Shown here in pieces: positions 1 through 13,290 of a DNA stretch of 64,000 nt. The position numbers were made by a program, and so were the translations under genes. Each line of letters opens with the position of its first letter. Positions within the stretch are counted from its first letter, which is position 1. The DNA is taken from positions 1,240,001 through 1,304,000 of the forward strand of contig NW_002476434.1 of NCBI RefSeq assembly GCF_000189635.1, read 5' to 3'. Origin of the DNA: Tetrahymena thermophila SB210. Lineage: Eukaryota; Ciliophora; Oligohymenophorea; Hymenostomatida; Tetrahymenidae. The notes beneath the pieces were generated by a model that ran no database searches, had not been told where the DNA came from, and saw only the letters and a program-made list of their open reading frames with translations.

Positions 1-844
1 GTCAATGATTCTAAAAGAGAAATCTTACTTAAATAACTAATTTTAATTAAATTAACATTTTTTGATTAATTTGTAATATGATATATTAATTTATTTTATA
101 TAATTCTCATTAAATATTAATAACTAATTAAAACTACTTCATCATATAAAAAACTACCTATTGCTATTTTCTGCATAATAAAATAATTAATTAACAATAT
201 ATATATTTAAACACTATTGTATTCTTTGTAAAAAATAATGAATTGCTTAATTGTAAATTAAAATATTAAAAATAGCAAATTAATATGTAAAATTTAGTAA
301 ATTTATATTTAAAAAAAATTGCATTAATTAAACAAAATAGTTAACTTATTTGTAGATATAAAGATAAATTGATAGATAAATTGATTTATTAATAAATTGT
401 ATGGTAAACACTCTGTATATGATTGATGATTGGATATTTTATAAAAACATGCATAATAGTTGACAATAAGCAATCAATGTAATTTTTTTAACTTGTTTGT
501 AAAAAAAATAATTAATTATTGTTAAACTTAATTGAATTCTTTTAAAATTATAAATTTCTGATATTATTGTTAATTAATTTAATTAAGTGTAGGAAGTTAT
601 TTAAAATCTATAGATAGGTCAGCTGTAAATCATATCGAAGTAATAGATTTCTATTGATTTATATAAAACTTAGCAAGGATCCATTAACATTTATCTGGCA
701 AGTCTTTATCTTGCAAACAATTGGCTAATAATCATATTATTCTGCATCCAAATAAAATATAAATACGTTGAAAATTAAATTGTTTTTCAATAATAGGATA
801 AGCAAAGTAGTTAACAAATATAATCAGAAAAATACAAATAAGGT
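1..844. other. A+T-rich spacer upstream of the kinase gene
   Basis: Very A+T-rich DNA with short homopolymer runs and no reading frame that looks coding under the ciliate code. The last 100 bases or so should hold the promoter and 5' leader of the kinase gene that starts at 845. I see nothing else in it. Confidence 0.6.
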
Positions 845-3800
845 ATGAGCAGTTCTGAAAAATAAAAGGAATATGTAGTACAGAAATCCATAGATAGCTT
901 AAATACAGATAGGAGGGAGTCTGATTAGAGTAAAAAATTGAAGAATTTATATATCATGTTGCATATTTTATCATGGTTGCGTTTAATTTACTTTAAATAA
1001 TATACAAATAAATATTGTTTAAAAAAATTTATTAAACACAAATGAGTAATTTCATTGATACTGACTTTCTTCAAGCAAAAGTTTACTAATATTTTTTAAG
1101 TAATATTATCTTGTTTATATACTGTTAAGGTGCGAAGTAGACTGGATTACCTGAAATTCTGAAGCGTCCAAAAGAGAGAAAGTATGGTTAAGATGTTTTA
1201 ATAGAACAATAGTAGAAATTAAGATCATCTTACAATGGTCGATTACTCACTCAAAGCGAAAAGCTAAATATTTAATCGTCTAACCCAAACTTTTCAGAAA
1301 AATAAGATGATAATTTATACTCACAATTAAATATCTCTTAAGGATATGTAGTATAGAGTTGCCAACAAGAAAAAAATAGAGATAGTATAAGTTTAGCTAA
1401 TGATGATGTTTCTCTTTTGAAAAGAGGAAACTAGAGTAGTGCGACATTTTTAAAGCAAGAGCAAGATTTTGAAAACGAATCATTACTAACAAGAACAAAC
1501 GATAAGAGCTCAAAGGCTCAAAAATCATACACATCTTTTGCATAGTAGGTGAAAGGTGGAGCTTACTCTCTCAATAGAAACAATAACTCATCTTATGGAT
1601 AAAGAAAACTTGGTTATTCTTCTAACTAAATTTAAAAGTTGGATGAAAATATTAGAATGCTAGAATAAAATTTATAACAACTGAAAAAAAGCCAGGTCAA
1701 GACGCAATAAAATAAGAAACTTTCTAGTAGCCCTTATAAAGCAAGACCTATAACAGCTTCAGCTGAAAAGAAAATAAATGAAGAAAAAATAGAAGCCTAC
1801 AATAGGCTTTATAACATTGATGAAAATCTACAAGATTAAGATCATTTAATTGTGAATTTCAATGCCAACTATTATAATAAGAAAAAACCTGCTCGCCTTG
1901 GAATAAACAACGTAAAATCCAACAACTTGTATTTAAACATTTTTTAAATAATATTTTCCATTAAGTTGATTTAAACTATTTAAAAATAAATTCATTATTC
2001 ACAATTAAACAAAAGCTTGATAAAAAAGCACAAATATCTCCTCAAGTTATCCAAGAAGCCATTAAATATGAAGAAAAGCTAATCTAAAATAAAAAGCAGC
2101 AAGAAGCGAAAAAATTTTCTGGTTCAGGCCAAAACAATTTAAGAATCAGAAAATTAGAAACAACAAAAATGATAAAAGAAACACCTCTATCAAACAGCAA
2201 AAGAATAAATACAATCGAAGAATCTAATTAAAATGTACCGTTTTCAACAGTAAAAAATTAATTTTTATTCATCATAAAATATTTTTTATTTAAAAAAATA
2301 AAATAATTACTTTGGTTTCTCTGTAAACAATGTTAAAATTTATAATAAAAATAGCTATATAAACCTTTCTATAGACTTTAAAAAATATTTTATTTATATT
2401 ATGTAGAAAGGAAATTTAATAAAGAAACTTTACATTAAATTTATTGATAAAATAAATAAAAAAATTAGAATAGTAAAATATAACTAAAAAGCTATATTTT
2501 TTGAAAATAGCTTATTATAGTTATTTAAAATATTTTTAAACTTAATGGTAAAAAGTATTTATCTAATAAAAGACTGCTGCAAAATCTACAAAGCCAGAGC
2601 TTTCTGAAAAGAGGGATTTTAGTGATACTCAAAATTTCAGTTTGTAAGATGTAACAGCTAATAATTAATCTACAAAAAGTAAAAATGAACTTGATAACTA
2701 CAAATTAGGTCCTTTAATAGGTATTTTATAGTTAGATGTCTTATTTAAATTACTAATGAACATTATCATATATTAGGAAAAGGATCATATGCAACAGTAA
2801 GACTTGCAACAGACTTGGCAACAAATGAATAAGTTGCTATTAAATTCTATGAGAAATTTAAGCTATTTGACCCTCAAAAAAAGAAAAATGTTCAAAGAGA
2901 AATCTCTATCCTTAAAAAAATTTCTCACCCACATTGCATTGGAATGCAAAAAACATTTGAAAATAGCAAAAATGTAATTAAAGTGTTTATTCATAATTTA
3001 TTGCTTTAGAAGGATCTTTTTTAAAATTAATCTAGATTACATTTAATAATTATTTTTAATTTAAATGTATTACTTTAAAATTTAATAACTAAATAACTAT
3101 TAAAATTAATATAAAGATATGTGTTGTGATGGAATATGTTGGTAAAGATTCTCTTTATACCTATTTGAAGAGCTTTGAGGGAAGAAAGTTACCTGAAGAG
3201 GAAGCTAAAAGAATTTTTAAGTAAATAATAAAAGGAGTTAGTTATCTCCATACAAACAATATAATTCATAGAGACATGAAGCTTGAAAATTTATTAATGG
3301 ATGATACTAAAAATATAAAAATTATAGATTTTGGATTTTCAATAATGATACCTCCAGATAAAAAACTAAACATATTCTGTGGTACTCCAAGTAAAATTAA
3401 TTTATTTTTTCAAAGCATAAAACTATGTTTCATAATTTTATTTTATAAAACCTTAATAACTTATTAAAATTTAAATTATAAATAATAAAGGCTATATGGC
3501 ACCAGAAATAGTTAGTAAAAAGGAGTATTATGGTCCTCCAGTAGATATTTGGGCGTGCGGTATATTGTTGTATGTAATGCTTGTTGGTACTTTTCCTTTT
3601 AAAGCAGCTGATGATAAGACATTATATTTTAAGATTAGAAACGGTAATTATGATTTACCACCACATGTAAGTGTAGGTGCAAGATAAATTTTAAAGAAAA
3701 TTTTAAACGTTAATTATCATGAAAGAGCAACAGCTGAAGAGGTAATTAAGTTTTTCTGACATTTTAGAATACTCTAAATATTAATTTTTATCATATTAAT

Positions 3801-3937
3801 AGATTCTTATGGATACATGGGTTAGCCCTATGAATATAGTAAGAAAAATAGATGAGTTAAGAGCTTAAATTAAATAAAAATAAAATGTAAATTCAATTAA
3901 TGACGAAGAAGAAGTAAATCAAAATAAAGAGCATTGA
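845..3937 (+). CDS. Ser/Thr protein kinase, CAMK/SNF1-MARK-like, C-terminal kinase domain
   Basis: Predicted cytosolic Ser/Thr kinase of 701 residues. Exons: 845-929, 1130-1911, 2016-2249, 2573-2720, 2777-2973, 3117-3390, 3491-3741 and 3803-3937, ending in TGA. Residues 1-410 are low-complexity, rich in Q/N/S/K. The kinase domain spans about 412-664: glycine loop GKGSYATV (417-424), VAIK lysine near 439, HRDMKLEN (533-540), DFG (553-555), then GTPSYMAPE and [10 protein letters not shown]. The HRDxKxEN form and the WACGILLY segment point to the CAMK group (SNF1/MARK/SIK-like). I see no UBA or KA1 domain, so the subfamily is inferred. The start at 845 was chosen because splicing 929 to 1130 keeps the frame, while the ATG at 1042 runs into TGA. 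About 30 glutamines are written TAA/TAG, which confirms the code. Confidence 0.85.
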
Positions 3938-6229
3938 ATTAAAAAAAAGATCTTCCCAATTTCACAAGTTTTTTTTGATGAGGAGAAATTTATTATAAAA
4001 TATTTGACAAACAAATAATACTTTAATTTTCATAACTTTAATTAATAAAAATACCACAAAAAGCTATTCATTCAATTAATCAATAATAAATAGATGAATA
4101 AAATTAAATATTAAAAATAAAAATTTACTTTCTCACACTGATTTGAAATATCAATTATTTAACTAATATCACTTTTATAAGGATTAATATATGTATTTAT
4201 ATATAATTACTGTGTGTACTCTCAATTTTGAGAAAATATTCGGATTTCATGTAAGCCCTCAAAATTAACAAAATATTTTATAAATTACAACTATTTGATT
4301 TTGTATTATAGATTATATTTCCTGATTGAATACAATATACTTTTAATATAAAGCACTCTTCAAATATAAATTGAAGAAAATGTTTTTTATATATTTTTAT
4401 AAAAGATAATATTTTAATTCATAATTTTTAAAAATAGAATTCACATCTTACTATTATTTGATAGTAATTAAAATATTTTACTAATATTTTATTTTATTTA
4501 ATAAAAAAATATTTACTATTTTAGTTTGCTTATGTTAACATTATAAAATTAAAATCATAAAGTACACTGCTGATTCAAAATTCTCTTAAAATTATCTTTT
4601 TATATTAACGAGATTAAGTAGAATGTGTGAATTAAATATAAATACATACTATTTATATTTTCAGGCAAAATAATTCTTTTATGGAATTACTGAATATATG
4701 AAGCAATTAATATACCTCTTCGTTTATAAAATATTTTGTATAATAGAGGTACCTAAACATCTTTTAATCTTACTGATATTACATTAATATTATTAAATTC
4801 TATTATAATAAAGGCTAATTGTAAAAATGATATTTAAATATAAATATTTCTTGATAAAGATACAAATAATCTAAGTAAATGTGAAATTATATCAAATAGA
4901 AAAAATTTAATTTTATTAATTGATTTTAAGAAAGATACTCATTTATTTATTTAGGTAGTTGAAAAATTGTTTTTTATTTTTCTTCTTTTAATAAAAGATT
5001 TTGTAACAAATTCTTCTTGCAAACACTTTTTATTTTATTCAGATATTCTAAAATAAATTTAAAATGCAAATTAAAATAATTTTAAGAAGAAACTTCATTT
5101 AATAAAAAATAAATCAGTTTCTCATTTTTGCTATAAAAATATCATGTTAAAGTCATTTTATTTTTATCACCACTTATTTGTGAGGTTTCAAAAATAAATA
5201 TCTTTTTATTGTATTTTTAATTTATCACCACAAACAAATTAAATTACTTAAACATTCATGTATTATACAAGAATTTTTTGAATAAATACAAGTAGTGATT
5301 TTTAGGAAAGAACAATTAAAAATTTTGAGTTTCTAATTGATAATTCAATCAATCAATAAATCAAATTACCCTATTTAATATTAAAATAAATTACAAATTT
5401 CATTTTTAAATTTTTAGTTTTAAAATATCTTAGAGGAGCATTTATTTTGTTATATATAAATTAGAGAATCATTTAAATATATTGAGGTTTTATGGTATGA
5501 TACTTAATTAGCAATACAAATATTAAAAGATATTAAGCAAGTAAGTGTAATTTATATACCAAATTTAGCAAATAAAATTTTTTTAAATATCAAATAGATT
5601 TGATTGGTGATAACTGAATGTTACATGAATCTTTTGTTAAAAGGTGTAATTGGATATAGATTTTTTTATTCTTTTTCTATTAAAATTTGAATATGGGGAA
5701 ATAGTTTTTGATTGCTATTTTTATTTGATTTTAAAAGATTATGTAAATTACATTTGAGGAATAATTAACATTAGAGTTGAAAGCACCTTAATTAGAAAAT
5801 ATAAATTACACTATTTTTCCCACATCTTTTAATTTAAGAATTTGTAAGTATTATTGATAATTCGAACTCATTAGAAAGCAAAATATGATGTAAATTTTAC
5901 CAATTCTTAAATCATTTTTAATTAATTATTATCCGCAAATTTAGAAAATAGAGTATTTCGAATCTTTTCTTTTTCTTTTGGTCATTTGAACTTAAAAAGG
6001 TTGAAAACAAAAAAAATATTTACTATTTTATGTTAATTAAATTATTATAATGAGATGAGGCAAAAATTTATTATTAAATAAATCTATTTGCTTATTTATT
6101 TTTAAATTTTCTTTTAATTTTTTTTAATATATTTGTAAATTTTGCTTATTTAAATTTATTTGATAATGTGCAATTTATTTTTCCTCTTCATCAATATATG
6201 TTTTGATTGAAAATATAATAGTAAGAACT

Positions 6230-6600
6230 AAGGGGAATTATTTTGAAATTATAAATTTTAAGCACATTCAAGCAAATTTAATAATTGAGGAGACAAGTTA
6301 CAGAGGCAAATCAATTTTATTTATATGAATTTTTCTTGTAATATTCATGACATTATCAAGGAGATTCCATCATTTAAATACAATAAATTGAAAAAATCTA
6401 TTTATATTTTTTAATTTTTGTAAAAATTATAATTTACAATAGATTAAAATATAAAGATAGATGATTAAAAATGAAAGAATAAGCACTGGATTTTCTTTTA
6501 TTTTCAATAAATTTTTTAATAAAGAATTTTTAAAACTAATTTTTGTTCAGCTTATAGTTTGTTCGATCAAATTTTAGTAAGGTCTTCAATAATTTAAGGA
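6230..6600. repeat. Copy A of a duplicated segment upstream of the IDO genes
   Basis: Diverged direct copy of 12900-13290. Landmarks in the same order in both: a G-rich 'aaggggaa' tract, the 15-mer gttacagaggcaaat (6297 here, 12964 there), a 'catgata/catgaca' word, a 'taatttttgtaaaaat' tract, a 'gatagatga' word and a 'gtttg(t/c)tc' word. It shows that the IDO duplication unit included at least about 1 kb of upstream DNA. Confidence 0.65.
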
Positions 6601-7154
6601 TGAATCAGCACAAACCTAACAGCTTAACAAAATTTTAACTCATTTACAAAGTAAAGTAATAGTAAATTTAAAAAAAAAATAGTGCTTAGAAGCCTGTAAA
6701 AGAAGCAAATCTTAATGATTGGTAAAGAGTAATATACTTCTGCAATCAAAAAATCAACAAATTAAGTTTTTAAAATATAAAAGCCTTAAAAGAAGTTTAA
6801 GTTACGACAGTAAATTGAGAAAGCTTTTAAAAAATTAAGCTATTTAGGTAATGTATTCAATAAATTAAAGATTATATTCTTATAATTAACTCAGTTTAAG
6901 TAGTAAAATCTTTTAATTAACAAATACATTTTAGGTGAATTTAAAAAGTCTTTTAATTGCTGGAAAAATCATAAAAATGTTTTATTTAATGTTTATGTTT
7001 TTCATCTTACATTCCTAAAAAAATACTTACAAAATTATGATTAGATTTATTTTAAATGTTTAAAAGGAAAAAAGAAAAATTAAATTTTTTTACCCCAAAC
7101 AAATGATGTATGGAATTTAAGAGAGTTAGTCATAATTAATATTAAATCTAAATC

Positions 7155-7258
7155 ACGTCAGCTTTGCTTTATAATAAAAATTGATGACAACAATTAAATC
7201 TAAAATAGATTATATACTTAAAATTTTGAAATTGTTTCTAAGAAGGTAAAGCTGACGT
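7155..7258. repeat. Perfect 11-bp inverted repeat (ACGTCAGCTTT / AAAGCTGACGT)
   Basis: Arms at 7155-7165 and 7248-7258, separated by 82 A+T-rich bases. Each arm contains a TGACGT core, the half-site known for CREB/ATF-type bZIP factors. The pair lies about 0.9 kb upstream of the first IDO start, in DNA that the second copy appears to lack. A regulatory role is only a guess. Confidence 0.45.
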
Positions 7259-8138
7259 AATAATCTTTTTTTTTATTTCTAAATAGAATTTTTTGTAAAT
7301 ATTAATGAGGAAATAGTTTATAAAAAAAAAGATCTACACGAATTTGAATATAAAATTTTTATTACTCGCTTACAGTATGCATCTTTTTTTAAAGGAAAAA
7401 GGAAACTTTTGATTTGTTGCTGATATGAATATTATTTAAAAGCAATTATAGTTTCGTTTTTGTTTTTGGCATCAAAAAAAATAAATGAAAAAGATATATA
7501 TGATAACAAACAATTCTATTTAGATTCTCTTTTTATAACCTTAAGAAAAAAATTGGATTGATAACAAGATGAATTTTAAAAGAATTAACAATATACTCAA
7601 ACATAAAGATGTATTATGCATAAAATAAATTATTAGAATAGAAACGTAATGCAATTATACTTTTCATGAATTTTGTAACATAGAATTAAAGGAGTTATAA
7701 TAAGTGATTTATTATAGAAATAAAAATAAGAAGTAAAAAATTAATAAATAAATATTCGGTGAAACCTAGAGATTGAAAAGAGTTTTGATTTTATAGTTGG
7801 TCTGTTTAATTCTGAAATCAATGAAAACACAAACCAATTTATGAGGAATTCTGATAGAATATAAAAATTTATCATCATATATTATATGAAATTTATTGAA
7901 ATAAAGCAAAGAATTATTTTCTGATTACTTTAAAAAAGTAATATTTACCAAAAAAAAAAAAGATCAATCAAATTAATCAAAAAACAATTCATAAAATCAA
8001 ATTTTAAGAAAAAAAGTCACATTAAAATAGGTAAAAATTACATCATTTGAACGAATATTTTAAAAACTAGTACCTATTAAGTTATTAAAATATATTTTTT
8101 TTTAACAGCAAAAGTAATTAAAAAAAGTCAAAGCAACT

Positions 8139-9665
8139 ATGTTCCTATCAAGATTTACTAATTCATCTAAAATGCTTCACTGCATCTCAAGAATGAACTC
8201 CTCAACTTTCAAAATTCTTAATGACATTCCCAAAGATAATACTGTTCCTTAATTTACTGTTGGTCGCAAAAATGGTTTCCTTCCTTGGGGTGCTCCTTTA
8301 GCTCGTCTTCCTGAACCATTCTAAATCATAGATGAAATCCTTGACGAAGCTCCCTACTACAAACGTGACGGAACTCCAGGTAAATTAGCTACTGGTAGCT
8401 TTGGAGAGTACGTCAGAGAAAAGCTTCCTCTCCTCGATGTTTCTAACATTAAGGATTCAGCTCTTTTATTTGCTCTTTATCGTGACTACACTTTCTTGAC
8501 TAGTTAATATATCCTTGAACCTTGCCATCTTCATTATATCGCTACTAAATCCAAAGACTATGGACTTGGTCGTAGTAGACTTCCAGCAAATATTGCTATT
8601 CCCCTTGTTAGTTTAGCTAAATAACTTGGAGCCAAGCCCTTCATGGAATACACTTGTTATGCTACTTATAACTGGTAGAAGATTGATCCTACAGGTAACT
8701 GCGATGCTCAAAATATCAAACTTGTTCGTCATTTAGAAGGTTCATAGCACGAAACTGGGTTTGTTGCAGTACACATTGCCATGGTCCAACACTCTGGCGA
8801 ACTTGTATCAAATGTTTAAGACGTTCTTGACGCTGTTGAAAAGAGAGACAGAGAAGAATTTGACATCTGTCTTAAGAAGATGTTGACAACCACCAAAATT
8901 ATTAATGTTAAGATGGATACTATGTGGGAGTATTCTTCACCAAAAGCTTATAATAACTTCCGTACCTACATCATGGGCACAAAAAGTTAACCTATGTTCC
9001 CTAATGGTGTTGTCTATGAAGGTGTTTCTGAAGAACCAACCTTTTATCGTGGAGAAAGTGGTGCAAATGATTCTATAGTTCCTACTATTGATAACCTCCT
9101 AGAACTTACTGATACTATGCCTGATAATCCCTTCACTGCTATCTTAAAGGATTTCCGTACATACCGTCCAGTAAATCACAATGCTTATTTGAGCTATGTT
9201 GAAGAAAAAGCCAAATCAATTGGTGTCCGTGCATTCGCCACCTAGGATTCTAACTCTACTGTTCTTTACTAGGCACTTCTTGATTAAGTATCTGAATTCA
9301 GAGAAAGACATTGGAGATTCACAAAGAATTATATATTAAAGTACTCCAAACACCCTCGTGCCACTGGTGGCTCTCCCATCATTACCTGGCTACCAAACTA
9401 ATTAGCAACAGTTATGCAAGCCATAGTTAATATCTAAAATTTCATAAAAGAAGACGAATTAAGCCACGAAAATAAGCAATTATATGTAGAACTTACCAAA
9501 AAAGCAGATACTTAATTACGTATCTTAAGGAGAGAAGTAGAAGAACTTAAAAAGGATTATCCTGGATAAGACATTGACTTCTAAGAAGTCGAAGGATACA
9601 AACCTAAAAAAGTAGAAACCTAATCAGCAGCTACTTTTGGATAAGCAAAACCAGCAGTAGCTTGA
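8139..9665 (+). CDS. IDO: Indoleamine 2,3-dioxygenase, copy A
   Basis: Heme dioxygenase of 508 residues, single exon, expected to oxidise L-tryptophan with O2 to N-formylkynurenine, the first step of the kynurenine pathway. Family landmarks appear in order: SFGEYVRE, SRLPANIAIPLVSLAKQLG, FMEYTCYATYNW, VVYEGVSEEPTFYRG followed by a GANDS loop, DFRTYRPVNHNAYL, ERHWRFTKNYIL and RATGGSPIITWLPNQL. The histidine in PVNHNAYL (His347) aligns with the proximal heme ligand of animal IDO (His346). The last 70 residues or so are charged and probably helical, beyond the usual IDO end. A tandem paralogue of identical length starts at 13908. Having no introns is unlike most neighbours. The N-terminus (MFLSRFTNSSK...) might be a weak mitochondrial presequence; I cannot decide. 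IDO versus TDO: the motifs are IDO. Confidence 0.92.
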
Positions 9666-9919
9666 TTATCAATATCATCTATATTTATTAAATTTTGTAT
9701 ATTTTATTAGTATTTAGTATTATTAAAATTCTAAAGTCAGCTTTTAATCAATCAATTAATTATTAATTAAGTAAAATTTACATTCAAAAGATTTGCCATT
9801 TGATTTTTTTGTTTTCTTTAAACAATTTTTTTTAATTACATAAAAATTCAATAATTTCAACAAAAAAAAATTGATTTCCATAAAGAGAGAAGGTTAAGTT
9901 TTTGGTTCCATTTCCTAAA

Positions 9920-10570
9920 AAATAAAATTAAAAAGATTTTAGAATCTGTATTATAAAATAATTATATTTTTAAAAATCAGAATATTTTTTTTAAAATTAA
10001 TATGAGTTTATGAGTTAATTAATTAAATATTTTTAAAAAAAATAGTTGATTCCTGGAAAAATTTAATATGATTTTTATAGGTTAAATAAATAAAATTATA
10101 CTAAAATTATTTAAAATTAATTATTAATTTAAAAAAAGAAAATTATAGATTTTACAATCTTTATTAGAAAATTAATATATTTTTAAAAACCAGAAAATCA
10201 TTTTTAAAAATTTAAATGAAAGAATGAATTAATTAATTAAATATTTAAAAAAAAATAGTTGATTCCTGGAAAAATTTGATAATATTTTTTTAAAAAGGTT
10301 AAATAAATAAAAATTATTCTAAAAAGACTTAAAATTTATTATTAATTTAAAAAAAGAAAATTCACAAGATTTTACAACCTGTATTAGAAATTATTATATT
10401 ATTAAAATCAGAATATCATTTTTAAAAATTAAAATGAAAGAATGAATTTATGAATTAATTAAATATTTAAAAAAAAGTAGTTGATTTATGGAAAAATTTA
10501 ATATGATTTTTATAAGTTAAATAAAAGAATTATTATAAAATTTAAAATTAATTATTAATTTAAAAAAGAA
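9920..10570. repeat. Tandem repeat, about 3 copies of 213-222 bp
   Basis: The anchor ttgattcctggaaaaattt recurs at 10046, 10259 and, as ttgatttatggaaaaattt, at 10481, giving periods of 213 and 222. Each unit also carries an 'agattttacaat/ctgtattag' block, a 'cagaatatcattttt' block and a 'gaatgaatta' block in the same order. The copies are clearly diverged, so the array is not recent. Non-coding. Confidence 0.8.
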
Positions 10571-10779
10571 AATTCAATAAACTATCCAATTAATTGTTGA
10601 GTTAATATTTTTAAATAATATTCTTTATAGTAGAAATAAGGTAAATGAAATAATCTAACTGTAAAGTTAATAAATTAAAGAAGTTATAATAATACAAATT
10701 TTTTATAATTTTTTCTTTAATGAGTATTTAAAATTTTTTAATTTATATGTATTTATGATTAATTAAAATTTAAAAAAGG

Positions 10780-11560
10780 AAATACACCTCAATTATCAGG
10801 TTGTAATAGTATGCTAATGAATATAATTATTAATATGATTATTTAATATTAAAAAAATAGAAAATTCACCAAAGCTATATATTTGTTTAGTAAATAACGT
10901 AAATTAATCAATAAAATTACAAAATTATTAAATTAATAAAATTCGTTAGCACACAAATTTTTTATGATCCTCTAATGAATAATAAAAGTTTATAAATGAA
11001 TTTATATATTATTATGATTAATTACAACTTAAAACAAAAAAGAAATACATATCAATAATCTGATTGTAATAATATCTTAATGACTATAATTATTAATATG
11101 ATTATTTAATATTAGTTGTAAATTAAATAATAGAAAATTTATCAAAGCTATTAAATTGCTGAGTAATATTTTAATATAATATTTTTTATAGTAGAAATAA
11201 TATAAATTAATCGTGAGTTACAAAGTTAACAAATTAAAAAACTCAATTAATTGTTTGTTAGTAGTACACAATTTTTTTTGATGATCCTCCAAGGAATAAT
11301 TAAAGCTTTTAAATGAATTTAAATATTATTAGTTATTACAATGTAAAAAAAAAAAATTCACGCGTATTATCAAGCTAAAGGTTATAGAAATATATTTATG
11401 ATATTTAACGTTAATTCAAAAAAACAAAATTCACTTTTGCCTTCAAATTGTAAAATTAATATCTTTTTAAATTATATTCTTTAGAGTTGAAAAAAAATTA
11501 ACCAGTTAAAATAGAAAGAAAATTAATTAAAGAGTTCATTAGCATACAGATTTTGGTCAA
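10780..11560. repeat. Diverged ~300-bp tandem repeat family
   Basis: A block built around 'ttagcacacaaattttttatgatcctc' (near 10945) recurs near 11256 and, further decayed, near 11537. It is accompanied by 'attatcaggttgtaatagta' and 'ttcaccaaagctat' blocks. Related sequence occurs at 15886-16440 and weakly at about 21120-21480. Confidence 0.55.
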
Positions 11561-12899
11561 AAATATCTATTTAAGCATCAATATTATATATATATATTTA
11601 TTGATTTAAATACCTACTTTCTATCAACTGAAACTGACACCACTTTTTAAATTCTCTTACCTCTCATTTAAATTTTTGACACCTTTATTTTTATTAGTAT
11701 TTACATTTACAATATAGCAACTTCCATGAATTAATAAGATTAAAAGGAAAATTGAATACATACTGAGTACTACTTTGAATTATATATTGCGATGTTATAA
11801 ATCATCATTTATTTAAACTCCAATTAATCTAAAGGATTATAAAATTCTTATATTAATAGTTATCATTAATTTAAATTTTTCATTTCTTAATTTTATTAAT
11901 ATTTTGAAAAAGAAATAGAAAAAATAAGCTTTTTCAAAATCTCTCTTTGTCCAAAATATTATCCTTAGTAAAAGTTTTTTTTATTAATAAGCTGAGACGT
12001 TAATTTAGAATTTGCTCATTATTAGCTTATGTAGATTCTAAATTTGTAAATACTCACTTCATTTTAGTTTGAGCACATTAACTTAATTTATAAAAAAAAA
12101 TATGACTAAAATATTGAAATTTTATAGATTCATTTCTTATTCCTTTATCTATGAACAATTTTAAATAAATTATTATTTATAGAGTTGAGTGAATGATGTT
12201 AGTAAATTATCTATGCTAAATGATACATTAATTATAAATAATTAAATTTTTTGAATCTTTATAAAGATATTTCTTTTTTTCGATATAGATTTGTAAGAAA
12301 AAAAATTTTTTTCTTTCATTTATAGTGTGCAATAACCAATAGATTTTTGTTCAAAACGATAAATTAAATTTAAGCATTTGCGTCTCCACAACCTCTTTTT
12401 TCGAAAAATATTCAATATAAATGTGAAGTATAGAATGATTGATTTAATTTTATTTTAGCATATAATTTTTTCTATTTTATTTAAACTAACGAAAAAAATA
12501 AAATTAGGAAAATATTTTTTTAGAAAATAAATAAATTATTAAATATTTTTTTTTTAAATACAATAAAATATCATTTTATTTTAATAAGAGTCTTAAAATA
12601 TCTTAGATTACATCATGTTGAGCTTTTTGTTAAATGATATTTTATGGGTAACTGGTACTTACCAAAAAAATCATGAAAAAATAAAAGTGGGTGACTTACT
12701 TTCTTTTTGTATGGACGGAGTTAGCAATGTCTTATTTGAGGAAAAACTTAATTACTTTAAGTAAAAAAAATTCAAGTTGAAAATTAATTCTGAAATTTCT
12801 TTTCAATTTTTTTAGGAAAATTGCTGATTTTATGTTTGTTTTTTCTTCAATTTATTTCATAATTTTGTTATTTTTTGTTTGATTAGAAAGTAAAATTAG

Positions 12900-13290
12900 A
12901 TATTCGTAGTTGTTAAGGGGAAATTTTGGAAAATAAATTCAAGTCTCTTCAATTAAAAAAAAAGTTACAGAGGCAAATAAATTTTATTTTTTAGAACTTT
13001 TTAGTAAAATATCCATGATACTCTACTTATCAGTCAAATTTCACCAACTAAAAATAAAAAATTGAATTAATTTTATTTATAATTATTTAATTTTTGTAAA
13101 AATGTATATTGATTGTAATAGATTAAAGTATAGTGATAGATGAATATAAAATGGAAGAAAAAGCCTCTAAATTTATTATTTTACAAATAAATTTATTAAT
13201 ATAGATTTTTCATATTTCACTTTAGTTTGCTCAACCAAATATAAATAAGGTATATCTATATACTAAAGAATTATCAGCGTTAAATTCAAT
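12900..13290. repeat. Copy B of the duplicated segment upstream of the IDO genes
   Basis: Diverged partner of 6230-6600, with the shared landmarks in the same order. Its distance to the following ATG is about 0.9 kb shorter than in copy A (944 versus 1842 bases from the shared 15-mer), so one copy has gained or lost about 900 bp. Confidence 0.65.

Larger units (their letters stand above)
3938..8138. other. 4.2-kb A+T-rich spacer with an IDO-linked duplicated part
   Basis: No convincing gene on either strand. From about 6230 to 6600 the DNA is recognisably similar to 12900-13290, upstream of the second IDO gene; for example, both share the 15-mer gttacagaggcaaat. A perfect 11-bp inverted repeat lies at 7155-7165 and 7248-7258. 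The rest is low-complexity A/T. Short open stretches near 6540-6900 lack conserved content and I do not call them coding. Confidence 0.6.

Noticed and set aside
1042-1130. ATG at 1042 as start of the first kinase
   Set aside because: No splice from this frame reaches the kinase frame without TGA, whereas the exon 845-929 joins exactly in phase.
6540-6900. Possible coding stretch upstream of IDO copy A
   Set aside because: It is open only because TGA is the sole stop; the matching upstream DNA before copy B does not keep the frame.
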